Source of the DNA: Deltaproteobacteria bacterium
GTDB lineage: Bacteria; Desulfobacterota; Desulfobacteria; Desulfobacterales; JAABPS01
DNA length: 15,280 bases
Assembly: GCA_019309685.1 (NCBI GenBank)
Contig: JAFDFT010000016.1
Coordinates: 1-15,280, forward strand
Direction: 5' to 3'
In this document: piece by piece, positions 6,558 to 14,252 of the stretch
Position numbering within the stretch: position 1 is the first letter of the stretch
Layout: each line of letters begins with the position of its first letter
Program-made: the position numbers and the translations under genes
Notes under the pieces: model-generated
What the model saw: the letters and a program-made list of their open reading frames with translations, nothing else
What the model was told of the DNA's origin: nothing
Databases searched by the model: none

Positions 6558-7769
6558 ATGAAAAAGCCACTCATACAGATTAAAAATCTTCGAAAACAAT
6601 TTGGCGGCAAAGCGGTACTAAATGGAATCAACCTCAGTATTCGAGAGGGAGAGATTACAACAATTATAGGCAAAAGCGGTGTCGGTAAAAGTGTTCTTAT
6701 AAAGCATATTGTCGGACTTATGGAGAATGATTCAGGGCAGATTCTTTTTAAAGGGAAACCTTTGAAAAAAATGAAAGAGAAAGATAAGAAAACGTTAAAA
6801 AGCAAAATAAGTTTCATGTTTCAAGGGACTGCCCTTTTTGATTCAATGACAGTTTTTGAAAATGTCGCTTTGCCTCTGAATGAGAAAGGCGAATTTTTAA
6901 AAAAAGTGATTAATCAGAGAGTTAGGGATCTGCTAGAACAGCTCGATCTTTATGAGATTGATAATAAGTATCCTTCCCAGCTTTCAGGCGGAATGCGAAA
7001 AAGGGTGGCATTGGCAAGGGCGCTGATTACTGAACCTGAGGTCATTCTTTTTGATGAGCCAACCACCGGGCTTGATCCAATTCGAAAAAGCGCGGTCCAT
7101 AGGATGATCTCGGATTATCAAAAAAAACATAAGTTTACCGGTATCCTTGTGAGTCACGAAATACCGGAGATTTTTTATATCTCTCAACATATAGCGATGC
7201 TAGATGAAGGGAAAATAATTTTTGAAGGCACCCCCAAAGAAATCTACAAATCTTCTAATCCAGTTGTAGTAGAATTTGTCCAACGTCTGGGGAGTGAGAC
7301 TGAAAGGGCTACAGGTTTATCTTCTCAATATGATCTTTCAGAGCGATTAAAGCGGGAAAAAAGGCATAGTGAAAACCAACGAGCTATATTTTCGTTTATT
7401 GTTTTAACCATTATTAATATGGAAGAGACTATCAAGAAAGTGGGGTATGAGGAGAGTCAGGTTGCGCTAAAGAACTTTATTTTTCAAATAAACCGGTGTT
7501 TAAGGGATACAGATACGTGTTCACGGTATGATCTGGATAAAATCTTAATTGTCCTTCCCGGGACCGATTCGGAGATAGGCAAGATAGCCTATGACAATCT
7601 GGCTAAAAGGATGAAAAAAGAAAGGATATTGGATAATAATAACTCTCCTGAACTATCTTTCGCGGTGAAAGCCGCGTTTGCTGAAGCCGAAGAAGCTAGC
7701 ATAATAGATGGCATTGAAACCAATAACCATTCGGAAGTAGTTGAATCATTTGATATATATATCCAATAA
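6558..7769 (+). CDS. mlaF: MlaF-type ATPase fused to a degenerate GGDEF-like domain
   Basis: This is a 403-residue protein, about 135 residues longer than E. coli MlaF. Residues 1-245 form a complete ABC ATPase: Walker A GKSGVGKS (38-45), Q-loop Gln89, signature LSGGM (142-146), Walker B VILFDEP (162-168) and switch His200. It should power lipid transport by MlaE. After a charged linker (250-275), residues about 276-385 read like a GGDEF domain: a beta strand FSFIVLTI, a helix, then RCLRDTDTCSRY-DLDKI-LIVLPGTD, where DLDKI (325-329) stands in for GGDEF, and a later strand SFAVKAAFAEAEEA. The metal-binding acidic residues and the GGDEF signature are lost, so diguanylate cyclase activity is not expected. 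No mlaB gene is present, so the domain might replace or modulate the MlaB role (inference). There is no clear Shine-Dalgarno; translation is probably coupled to mlaE. Confidence 0.93.
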   Translation: MKKPLIQIKNLRKQFGGKAVLNGINLSIREGEITTIIGKSGVGKSVLIKHIVGLMENDSGQILFKGKPLKKMKEKDKKTLKSKISFMFQGTALFDSMTVFENVALPLNEKGEFLKKVINQRVRDLLEQLDLYEIDNKYPSQLSGGMRKRVALARALITEPEVILFDEPTTGLDPIRKSAVHRMISDYQKKHKFTGILVSHEIPEIFYISQHIAMLDEGKIIFEGTPKEIYKSSNPVVVEFVQRLGSETERATGLSSQYDLSERLKREKRHSENQRAIFSFIVLTIINMEETIKKVGYEESQVALKNFIFQINRCLRDTDTCSRYDLDKILIVLPGTDSEIGKIAYDNLAKRMKKERILDNNNSPELSFAVKAAFAEAEEASIIDGIETNNHSEVVESFDIYIQ

Positions 7770-7784
7770 TCAAATGGAGGACGC

Positions 7785-8231
7785 ATGAAAAAATCATTTG
7801 TTGAGACAATCGTAGGCTTATTTGTGGTGATTGGCCTAATCTGTATAGGGTATTTGACCATTAAGCTGGGGAAAATGGAACTGATCGGTAGCAAACACTA
7901 TCAAGTAAATGCTCGTTTTCAATCCATATCAGGTCTAACAACAGGAGCATACGTTGAAATGGCTGGCGTGAATATAGGAAATGTGGATTCAGTTTCCCTG
8001 GACCCTGAAAGAAAGATAGCCGTTGTCAATATGAAGATATATAAAGAAGTCGTTTTATCAGAAGATGTTATTGCATCTGTAAAAACATCAGGATTGATCG
8101 GCGATAAATATATTAGGCTTACTCCGGGGAGTTCTGATATGATGCTAAAAGATGGTGATATGATATTCGAAACAGAGTCTGCCGTCGATATAGAGGACCT
8201 GGTAAGTAAATATATCTTTAGTGATGAATAA
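7785..8231 (+). CDS. mlaD: MlaD-type MCE-domain lipid-binding protein
   Basis: This is a 148-residue protein anchored by one N-terminal membrane helix (about residues 7-27, VETIVGLFVVIGLICIGYLT) with one MCE domain in the periplasm (about 38-115). The family pattern is visible in FQSISGLTTGAYVEMAGVNIG followed by VDSVSLDP and VKTSGLIGDKYIRLTPG. MlaD proteins assemble as a hexameric ring on MlaE and form the lipid channel. The start ATG follows GGAGG (7776-7780) closely. It is somewhat shorter than E. coli MlaD (183), mainly at the C-terminus, which ends soon after the MCE fold. It is the third gene of the mla operon. Confidence 0.94.
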   Translation: MKKSFVETIVGLFVVIGLICIGYLTIKLGKMELIGSKHYQVNARFQSISGLTTGAYVEMAGVNIGNVDSVSLDPERKIAVVNMKIYKEVVLSEDVIASVKTSGLIGDKYIRLTPGSSDMMLKDGDMIFETESAVDIEDLVSKYIFSDE

Positions 8232-8268
8232 AAAGAACATTTTACAATAAAATATGCAGGAGGATGAA

Positions 8269-8892
8269 ATGACTTTAAAACGAATATTCCCCTTTATAAT
8301 TGTAGTTGGCTTAATTATTGGTTCATCTCCTTCTTTGGCTTACAGCGAACAGCCAATGGATGTGCTTCAGGGGCCTGTAGACCAGATAGTAAAAATCCTT
8401 CAAGATCCTCAATTTAAAAATAATGCAAATAGGAAACTACAAACGAAGCAGCTTAAAGAGGCTATTGATAAGATATTTAATTTCGGACTTATTGCAAGAG
8501 GTACAATAGGTCGATATGATTGGAATAAATTTACACTTGGACAAAGAAGTGAATTCAAAAAAATATTTTCAGAGTTTATTTCAAATGTATATTTTAACAA
8601 AATCCAGGGCGATTACAGTGATGTAAAGATAAGCTATTTGGAACAGGTTATGAGATCGGATACTTCGGCACGGATTAAAACAGTTGTCATCCGGGAGTCT
8701 GGTGAGATACCGATTGATTACAGCATGAAGCTTATAGACGGTAAATGGTGGGTTTATAATGTTTTTGTGGAGGGTCCGAGTTTGCTTGGAAATTATAGAG
8801 ATGAGCATCAACGGATTTTGCTGAAAGGATCTTACGCAGATTTAATTGAAAAGGTGAAAAAGAAAATCGAAAAGCAAAAATCGAAAAAATAA
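8269..8892 (+). CDS. mlaC: MlaC-type periplasmic phospholipid-binding protein
   Basis: This is a 207-residue exported shuttle protein that carries phospholipid between the outer-membrane MlaA complex and the inner-membrane MlaFED complex. The start is the ATG at 8269, five bases after AGGAGG (8258-8263); an in-frame ATG at 8254 lies upstream of that ribosome site and is rejected. A signal peptide is clear (residues about 4-26, RIFPFIIVVGLIIGSSPSLA). The mature part has the Tol/Ttg2D (MlaC) pattern: DKIFNFGLIARGTIGRYDW, then QRSEFKKIFSEFISNVYFNKI, and DGKWWVYNVFVEGPSLLGNYR near the end. Position and order agree with neighbouring mla genes. Confidence 0.94.
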   Translation: MTLKRIFPFIIVVGLIIGSSPSLAYSEQPMDVLQGPVDQIVKILQDPQFKNNANRKLQTKQLKEAIDKIFNFGLIARGTIGRYDWNKFTLGQRSEFKKIFSEFISNVYFNKIQGDYSDVKISYLEQVMRSDTSARIKTVVIRESGEIPIDYSMKLIDGKWWVYNVFVEGPSLLGNYRDEHQRILLKGSYADLIEKVKKKIEKQKSKK

Positions 8893-8903
8893 TATCTAAC
8901 TGC

Positions 8904-8927
8904 ATTTTACTCGGTGGTGAGTGAAAT
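8904..8927 (+). other. Hairpin between mlaC and mlaA
   Basis: ATTTTACTC (8904-8912) pairs with GAGTGAAAT (8919-8927), nine pairs including one G-U, around a six-base loop. It is followed by A-rich rather than T-rich sequence, so it is more likely an mRNA processing or stability element than a terminator. It lies in the 131-base mlaC-mlaA gap, the widest inside the operon. Confidence 0.35.
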
Positions 8928-9023
8928 TAAAAAATGTATTTTCTGAAAAATTTAATTAAGCGTATAACCGGAAAGATATAGCGCCCAAGCAAAGAATTAT
9001 ACCCTAATGAGGAGGGAAATATT

Positions 9024-9818
9024 TTGAAGAAGGTATTATTCGGTTTTTTTATAATTGTTTTAGTGTTGACAGGTTGCGCCCATCAACCTGTTGCAGACTC
9101 TTCTGCAAAAAAGAACCTGAGTGCAAATGATACTGAAGCGCTGAACAGTGAATCTGGGAATACGGAAGATGAAGACCTGGATTTTCTTTATGAGGAGGCT
9201 GAGGAAGGGGTTTCCGATGTCGCAGATCCAATAGCACCCTGGAATAAAGCGATGTTCCATTTTAACGATAAACTTTATTTTTGGGTTTTAAAGCCGGTAG
9301 CCATTGGTTACAAGACAGTCATGCCAACTCCGGCCCGGAAAGGCGTAAAAAACTTTTTCCACAACCTTCAAACTCCCCCCCGACTGGTGAATGCTCTCCT
9401 TCAGGGCAAAGGAAAAGGCGCATGGTCTGAGTTTGCGAGGTTCATGGTAAACAGCACCATTGGTGTTCTTGGTTTTTGGGATCCCGCGGAAGAACATTTA
9501 AAGCTCAAACCATGTGAGGAAGATTTGGGGCAAACCTTAGGATTTTATGGAGTCGGGAATGGCTTTTATATTGTATGGCCTGTTCTTGGGTCATCAACAC
9601 TAAGGGATACATTCGGTTCTATTGGCGATAGTTTTCTTGATCCGGTCATGTATATAGAACCTGCTGAAGCATCCCTGGGTGCTAGAAGCCTTTTACTCAT
9701 TAACACGACTTCACTTACATTAGGAGATTATGAGTCTTTTAAAGATGATTATTATTCACCCTATGAAGCGTTTCGGAATTCATACATTCAATATAGGAAA
9801 AATAAAGTAGAGAAATAG
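9024..9818 (+). CDS. mlaA: MlaA/VacJ outer-membrane lipoprotein
   Basis: This is a 264-residue lipoprotein that, in studied systems, removes phospholipid from the outer leaflet of the outer membrane and hands it to MlaC. The start is a TTG at 9024 with a well-placed GGAGGG at 9011-9016. The signal ends in the lipobox LTGC (Cys18); the next residue is Ala, not Asp, consistent with outer-membrane sorting. A low-complexity acidic linker (about 28-66) precedes the MlaA domain: DPIAPWNKAMFHFNDKLYFW, PTPARKGVKNFFHNLQTPP, RFMVNSTIGVLGFWDPA, then EEDLGQTLGFYGVGNGFYIVWPVLGSSTLRDTFG split over the next 40 residues. These are the core motifs of the VacJ family. It is probably the last gene of the mla cluster. 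No terminator is evident after it. Confidence 0.95.
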   Translation: MKKVLFGFFIIVLVLTGCAHQPVADSSAKKNLSANDTEALNSESGNTEDEDLDFLYEEAEEGVSDVADPIAPWNKAMFHFNDKLYFWVLKPVAIGYKTVMPTPARKGVKNFFHNLQTPPRLVNALLQGKGKGAWSEFARFMVNSTIGVLGFWDPAEEHLKLKPCEEDLGQTLGFYGVGNGFYIVWPVLGSSTLRDTFGSIGDSFLDPVMYIEPAEASLGARSLLLINTTSLTLGDYESFKDDYYSPYEAFRNSYIQYRKNKVEK

Positions 9819-9924
9819 TATATCATTATAAGACACTATAAGATAAAAATAAGACAGCCTGCATGTTAAGGATATATTACTATTTTCTTGCATGGAGGAA
9901 AGTCCCAAATGTGCTGTAGGGGTA

Positions 9925-9955
9925 CCCATTTTCTCAAAGCTATATTGATTTAGTG
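9925..9955. repeat. Diverged intergenic repeat, copy 1 (mlaA-serA gap)
   Basis: These 31 bases match 12282-12312 at 25 positions without gaps, sharing the core ATTTTCTCAA. Both copies lie in intergenic DNA and both are preceded, 36-42 bases upstream, by TTGCAT and a nearby GAAAG, so the related region may span about 70 bases. The rest of the mlaA-serA gap (9819-10078) holds three ATAAGA motifs at about 10-base steps (9828, 9838, 9849) and no coding frame I trust. Confidence 0.45.
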
Positions 9956-10078
9956 CGCAGGTGTGATCCGAATGTTTCATTAGGCGGTTTTCAAAAACAA
10001 AAAATTGTTTATCAAATTGATGCAATTCGAAAATAAAGAAAAATTACTTTCGATTGATAATAAGTAAGGGAGGGAACG

Positions 10079-11659
10079 ATGAAAGTATTGGTAAGTGACA
10101 ATCTTGGTGAGATTGGCATTCAGATGTTTACGGATGAAGACGGAATAGAGGTTGATGTAAAAACAGGGCTAACCCCAGATGAACAGAAGGCGATCATTGG
10201 GGATTATGATGCGCTTGTGATCCGAAGCGCCACGAAAGTTACGGAAGACCTTCTTAAAGAGGCGAATCAACTGAAAGTGATCGGGCGCGCTGGTATTGGT
10301 CTTGACAATGTTGATATTCCTGCGGCGACCAAACGCGGGATTGTTGTTATGAACACGCCTGGAGGAAACACGGTTACAACTGCTGAGCATGCCATTGCCA
10401 TGATGATGGCTCTCACACGCAATATCCCGCAAGGGACATCATCGTTAAAGGACGGTCGCTGGGACAAAAAACAACTCCAGGGGAGAGAAGTATACAGCAA
10501 AACGTATGGTGTTATCGGTTTTGGCAACATCGGATCCATTGCGGCTGAACTGGCCAGGGGGTTGAAGATGCGGGTCATTGTCCATGATCCCATTGTCCAG
10601 CCTGATACGATTGAGAAAGCGGGGTTTGAGAGCGTTACCCTTGAAGAACTCTATAAACAATCAGATTATATAACCGTTCATGTTCCAAAGATAAAACAGA
10701 CCACTGGACTACTTGATAAGAGCGCTTTTGAGAAAATGAAGAATGGCGTTATGGTTATCAACTGCGCCCGGGGTGGTATTGTAAATGAAAATGATTTATA
10801 TGACACCATAAAGTCCGGGAAAGTTGCTGGTGCAGCGCTTGATGTTTTTGAAAATGAACCGCCTGGAGACCATCCATTGTTGGGGCTCGATAATGTGATT
10901 GCCACACCTCACCTGGGTGCGTCTACACGTGAAGCTCAGACCAATGTCGCCGTGGCTGTGGCTGATCAGATTATTAAGTTTCTTAAGGAAGGCACCTTGA
11001 TTAATGCGGTGAACGCTCCATCTGTTACCGGTGAATTACTCACACGGCTTGGGCCGTTTTTGAAGATCGCGGATCGAATGGGATGCTTGCTGGCGCAGCT
11101 TGTTACTGGCCAGTTTAAAGAGATATCTGTGGAATATGCCGGTGATTTCCATGGTCTGGATCTGGCGCCTGTCACTACAGAATTATTAAAAGGACTTTTA
11201 ACACCCTCGATTGCGGAGGGTGTAAACTCCGTCAACGCGCCTATACTTGCGAAGGAAATGGGAATAAAGGTTACGGAAACAGCTAGCGCTGAATCTTCCG
11301 ATTATTTGAATTTGATCACGGTAAAAATCGTTACAACAGAGATGAGTTCTTCGATTTCAGGAACCCTATTCGGGAGAAATGATCCTAGAGTTGTAAGCAT
11401 AGATGATTTTAGACTCGAAATGGTGCCAGAGGGCTATCTTGCGCTTATTCACAACCTTGATAAACCAGGTGCCATTGGAAGTATAGGTACAATTTTGGGT
11501 GAAAGTAATATAAACATAGCAAGGATGCAGGTGGGACAGGCAAAAGACGGAAAAAGAAACATTATATTTCTTAGGACAGACACGCCTATGCCAGATGAAG
11601 TTGTTAAAAAATTAAATGAAATCCCACTCATCAACTCTGTCATCCGTTTAGAGTTGTAA
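10079..11659 (+). CDS. serA: D-3-phosphoglycerate dehydrogenase, long form
   Basis: This is a 526-residue enzyme that oxidises 3-phosphoglycerate to 3-phosphohydroxypyruvate with NAD+, the first step of serine synthesis, in the cytoplasm. The substrate-binding part comes first, with GRAGIGLDNVD (69-79) and NTPGGNTVTTAEH. The Rossmann domain has GFGNIG (147-152). Catalytic residues are Arg231 (NCARGG), Glu260 (ENEPP) and His278 (TPHLGAS). After about residue 310 comes an intervening ASB-type domain (including EYAGDFHGLDLAPVTTELLKG), then a C-terminal ACT domain (about 452-526, LIHNLDKPGAIGSIGTIL), the usual site of serine feedback. Length and layout match the long bacterial SerA type (about 525 residues). 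The ATG follows GGGAGGG (10068-10074) closely. Confidence 0.97.
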   Translation: MKVLVSDNLGEIGIQMFTDEDGIEVDVKTGLTPDEQKAIIGDYDALVIRSATKVTEDLLKEANQLKVIGRAGIGLDNVDIPAATKRGIVVMNTPGGNTVTTAEHAIAMMMALTRNIPQGTSSLKDGRWDKKQLQGREVYSKTYGVIGFGNIGSIAAELARGLKMRVIVHDPIVQPDTIEKAGFESVTLEELYKQSDYITVHVPKIKQTTGLLDKSAFEKMKNGVMVINCARGGIVNENDLYDTIKSGKVAGAALDVFENEPPGDHPLLGLDNVIATPHLGASTREAQTNVAVAVADQIIKFLKEGTLINAVNAPSVTGELLTRLGPFLKIADRMGCLLAQLVTGQFKEISVEYAGDFHGLDLAPVTTELLKGLLTPSIAEGVNSVNAPILAKEMGIKVTETASAESSDYLNLITVKIVTTEMSSSISGTLFGRNDPRVVSIDDFRLEMVPEGYLALIHNLDKPGAIGSIGTILGESNINIARMQVGQAKDGKRNIIFLRTDTPMPDEVVKKLNEIPLINSVIRLEL

Positions 11660-11754
11660 AAAGATAAGTGTCCCGATGAGATAGTAATTATCTAATTTCA
11701 TCCTTTCTACAGACAGGTTAAAATTTCAATAACTTGATAATCAGGAGATTAAAA

Positions 11755-12168
11755 ATGGCGGAAGACAAAAAAGATTTTGTAATAAAAGATCGGAGGATTT
11801 TCGCTGATGAAGGCAAGGATAAAGAAGAAGAAATAAAAGATGAGAAATCTTCTGAAAAAGAAGATGAAGTAAAGGAGAGCAAAACCGCTGAACCGGAATC
11901 TGAGAGAATAAAAGAATCTCAGCTGCCGGAGATGAATTTTCCAACTTTTATTATGTCCATGAACGCATCGGCCTTAGTGCATCTTGGAGTCATTGAGGAT
12001 CCTGCATCAGGGAAAAAAGAAAGTAATTTGCTGCTGGCGAAACAAACAATAGACATTTTGACCATGATTGAGGAAAAAACCCGTGGCAACTTGTCAGAAG
12101 ATGAAGAGAAAATGCTTAAAAGTATCCTTTATGATCTTAAAATTATTTATGTAAAAGAAAAAGGATAA
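11755..12168 (+). CDS. DUF1844 family protein
   Basis: This is a 137-residue cytoplasmic protein of unknown function. The first 65 or so residues are a highly charged, low-complexity Lys/Glu-rich segment. The C-terminal part matches the DUF1844 pattern: FPTFIMSMNASALVHLGVIE, then LAKQTIDILTMIEEKTRGNL and DEEKMLKSILYDLKIIYV. The start is the ATG at 11755, seven bases after AGGAG (11743-11747); a TTG further upstream (11734) precedes that ribosome site. It follows serA on the same strand with a 95-base gap, so co-transcription is possible. I know of no established biochemical role for the family, and none can be read from the context. Confidence 0.9.
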   Translation: MAEDKKDFVIKDRRIFADEGKDKEEEIKDEKSSEKEDEVKESKTAEPESERIKESQLPEMNFPTFIMSMNASALVHLGVIEDPASGKKESNLLLAKQTIDILTMIEEKTRGNLSEDEEKMLKSILYDLKIIYVKEKG

Positions 12169-12548
12169 AAATTTAAAAAGGCGGGCCATCTTTAAAAGAG
12201 TTGGTGAACTTTCAAAAATTCAAGTGAAGTACATAAGGATTGCATAGGCCTGAAAGATTTAGAAATGGTATATAGATAATGCCTATTTTCTCAATGCCAT
12301 ATCGAATTTGTGAATCAAAGGTGGCCCAATAATTGGGATTTAAGCAACTTGCCCAAGGCTGCGATTCATTTGAATAAATCCCAAATATTGTGGTAAAAAA
12401 GGCTTTCTGGAATATTAATTCAGATATGGTCTCTTGAAAAAAAGTATTACCTCAGTTCTTCTCCTTCAGCGGAATAAGAGAAAAGAAGAAATATGAACCG
12501 CCGCATTTGTCTAAAGACAGTAATCATTGGTTGGGGAAAAGAAGACTC
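12169..12548. other. Gene-free stretch with nested inverted repeats before the second htrA
   Basis: No convincing gene is seen. The stretch holds the second copy of a diverged repeat (12282-12312), and a cluster of inverted repeats: CCCAAT-A-ATTGGG (12325-12337), TTGGGATTTA/TAAATCCCAA (12333-12342/12375-12384, perfect 10 bp) and TGAATC/GATTCA (12311-12316/12363-12368). The palindrome and the 10-bp stem share bases and cannot form together. A short frame from an ATG at 12493 ends after 21 codons and overlaps the htrA start in another frame. Confidence 0.5.
12282..12312. repeat. Diverged intergenic repeat, copy 2 (DUF1844-htrA gap)
   Basis: This copy is 25 of 31 bases identical to 9925-9955. 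It lies just upstream of, and partly inside, the inverted-repeat cluster described for this gap. TTGCAT occurs 42 bases upstream (12240-12245), as it does near copy 1. Confidence 0.45.
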
Positions 12549-14081
12549 ATGGTGTTGATGAATAAAATGTTTGCTACAAAATGGCGTAAGGCCCTGTTAT
12601 TAATTCTAATTATTGGGATTGTGGCTGCAGGGGCTTTGAGCTTCGGCCAAAGGGCATTAAATATAATAGAGACTCTGTATCGTCAGGTTGTACAAAAAGA
12701 AACGGGTGATGTACCTTTTCTTGGGAAAGGCGAAAAACAATCCTATTCCATTGCTGTTCCAGATAATTTCACTGAACTTACAAAACTCGTCAGTCCAACG
12801 GTGGTTAACATCAGGGCGATAAAGACAATTAAAATGGGAGATGCTTTTCGTCAGTTCAGAAAAAGTCCATTTGATAGTAAAGATCCATTTTATGATTTCT
12901 TTAACCGGTTTTTCGGGCAGGATAAGCCGAAAGATTATAAGCAGCGCAGCTTGGGTTCAGGATTTATCATAGACAAGCAAGGTTATATTGTAACAAATAA
13001 TCATGTTGTAGAAAATACGGATAAAATAAGCGTTATTCTTAAAAATGAAAAGGAATTCGATGCTAAGATAGTGGGTCGCGATATAAATACCGACCTGGCG
13101 CTTATTAAGATCGAGACCGAAAATGAACTCCCTGTGGCTCAAATTGGCGATTCGGATGCCATTAAGGTCGGGCAGTGGGTTGTTGCCATTGGAAGTCCGT
13201 TTGGCTTGGCGCATACGGTAACGGCAGGAATCATTAGCGCAAAGGGCAGAATTATCGGTTCCGGGCCCTATGATGATTTTATTCAAACAGATGCATCGAT
13301 AAATCCCGGAAATAGTGGGGGGCCCTTGATTAATATGAAGGGAGAGGTTGTTGGGATAAATACGATGATCATCGCAGGAGGGCAAGGGATAGGATTTGCG
13401 ATACCGATGAACTTGGCCAAAGGCATTATTGACCAGCTCAAAGACCATGGAGATGTTACCCGTGGGTGGTTAGGTGTAACAGTTCAAGATCTTCCAGAAG
13501 ATCTTGCTGATTATTTTGGCATTAAGGATAAAAAGGGCGCGCTCGTCACAGACGTAATAGCGGGTGATCCTGCAGACAGAGTCGGGATTGAGCTAAAAGA
13601 TATTATAATTGAAGTAAATGGTATAAAAATTGACTCGAGCAGGTCGCTGTTAAAAGCGATTGCGACAATTAGTGTAGGAGAAATTGTCACCATCAAAGTG
13701 CTAAGGGAAGGAAAAGCGAGAACCTTCAAAGTGAAAATAGGTAAACGGCCTGATTCAAACAAAATTGCTAAACGGGAGCCTGATTCCAGAAATAATGAAA
13801 GCGGTCTCGGGATAACAACTTCGGAGTTGACGGATGAAATAATCGAAAGGCTGAATTTAAATGAAGAAAGCGGGATTATTGTTATCAGCGTTGATCCTGG
13901 CAGCAAGGCTGATGAGGCGGGGATTCAAATCAACGATATCATAAAGGAAATAAACCATAAAGAAATTCAATCCGTAAACGATTATAAAATGATAATAAAA
14001 AAGATTGATGCAGGTCAAACAATTCAAATCTTTTTAAAGAGAATAAACAGAGGGCTCTTGTTGATAAATATTGAAAAATAA
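12549..14081 (+). CDS. HtrA/Deg-family serine protease, second copy, membrane-anchored
   Basis: From the ATG at 12549 this is 510 residues; the open frame extends back to a TTG at 12507, but neither start has a good ribosome site. A hydrophobic helix (about residues 16-32, KALLLILIIGIVAAGAL) without an obvious cleavage site suggests a membrane anchor facing the periplasm. The catalytic triad is complete: His152 (TNNHVV), Asp182 (NTDLALIKI) and Ser256 (GNSGGPL). Two PDZ domains follow. It closely parallels the first copy at 1347-2780 over the protease core, including QRSLGSGFIID and TVTAGI, but codon choices differ widely and the N-terminus is about 30 residues longer, so the duplication is old. 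It probably acts in envelope protein quality control. The stop codon overlaps the left end of a MITE-like element. Confidence 0.95.
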   Translation: MVLMNKMFATKWRKALLLILIIGIVAAGALSFGQRALNIIETLYRQVVQKETGDVPFLGKGEKQSYSIAVPDNFTELTKLVSPTVVNIRAIKTIKMGDAFRQFRKSPFDSKDPFYDFFNRFFGQDKPKDYKQRSLGSGFIIDKQGYIVTNNHVVENTDKISVILKNEKEFDAKIVGRDINTDLALIKIETENELPVAQIGDSDAIKVGQWVVAIGSPFGLAHTVTAGIISAKGRIIGSGPYDDFIQTDASINPGNSGGPLINMKGEVVGINTMIIAGGQGIGFAIPMNLAKGIIDQLKDHGDVTRGWLGVTVQDLPEDLADYFGIKDKKGALVTDVIAGDPADRVGIELKDIIIEVNGIKIDSSRSLLKAIATISVGEIVTIKVLREGKARTFKVKIGKRPDSNKIAKREPDSRNNESGLGITTSELTDEIIERLNLNEESGIIVISVDPGSKADEAGIQINDIIKEINHKEIQSVNDYKMIIKKIDAGQTIQIFLKRINRGLLLINIEK

Positions 14082-14252
14082 AGTTTGATGGCTTCCGAAA
14101 AAGTCCAATTTCAGTGTTGTGCTAAATCCTCGCTCTGCGAGACGGCGGAGCCGATTTAACAGGGCAAGTCATTGCAGCATACTATAAGTACGCCTCACTC
14201 CTCGGGATTTGCGTTGCCTTGAACTTGAACTTTTTTCTATGCCATTAAACTT
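14081..14252. mobile_element. MITE-like element with imperfect terminal inverted repeats
   Basis: The left end AAGTTTGATGGC (14081-14092) is mirrored by GCCATTAAACTT (14241-14252), and the match continues inward as AAAAAGTCCAATTTCA against the reverse complement of the TTGAACTTGAACTTTTT region, giving imperfect terminal inverted repeats of about 30 bases. The element is about 170 bases, has no gene, and is less AT-rich than its surroundings, with an inner GCTCTGCGAGACGGCGGAGC stretch. It resembles short repeats I recall from Desulfobacterales genomes (memory, not searched). It starts at the last base of the htrA stop codon. No target-site duplication is evident. Confidence 0.65.

Noticed and set aside
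9894..9905. GGAGGAAAGTCC resembles the start of bacterial RNase P RNA
   Set aside because: The following bases do not continue the RNase P pattern, the other conserved regions are absent, and fewer than 180 bases remain before serA.
12493..12558. Short frame from an ATG just before the second htrA
   Set aside because: Only 21 codons, overlapping the htrA start in a different frame, with no recognisable product.
12957..13448. Reverse-strand frame of 163 codons inside the second htrA gene
   Set aside because: It is a shadow of the protease gene: no ribosome site or recognisable domain, and it lies wholly within a conserved coding sequence.
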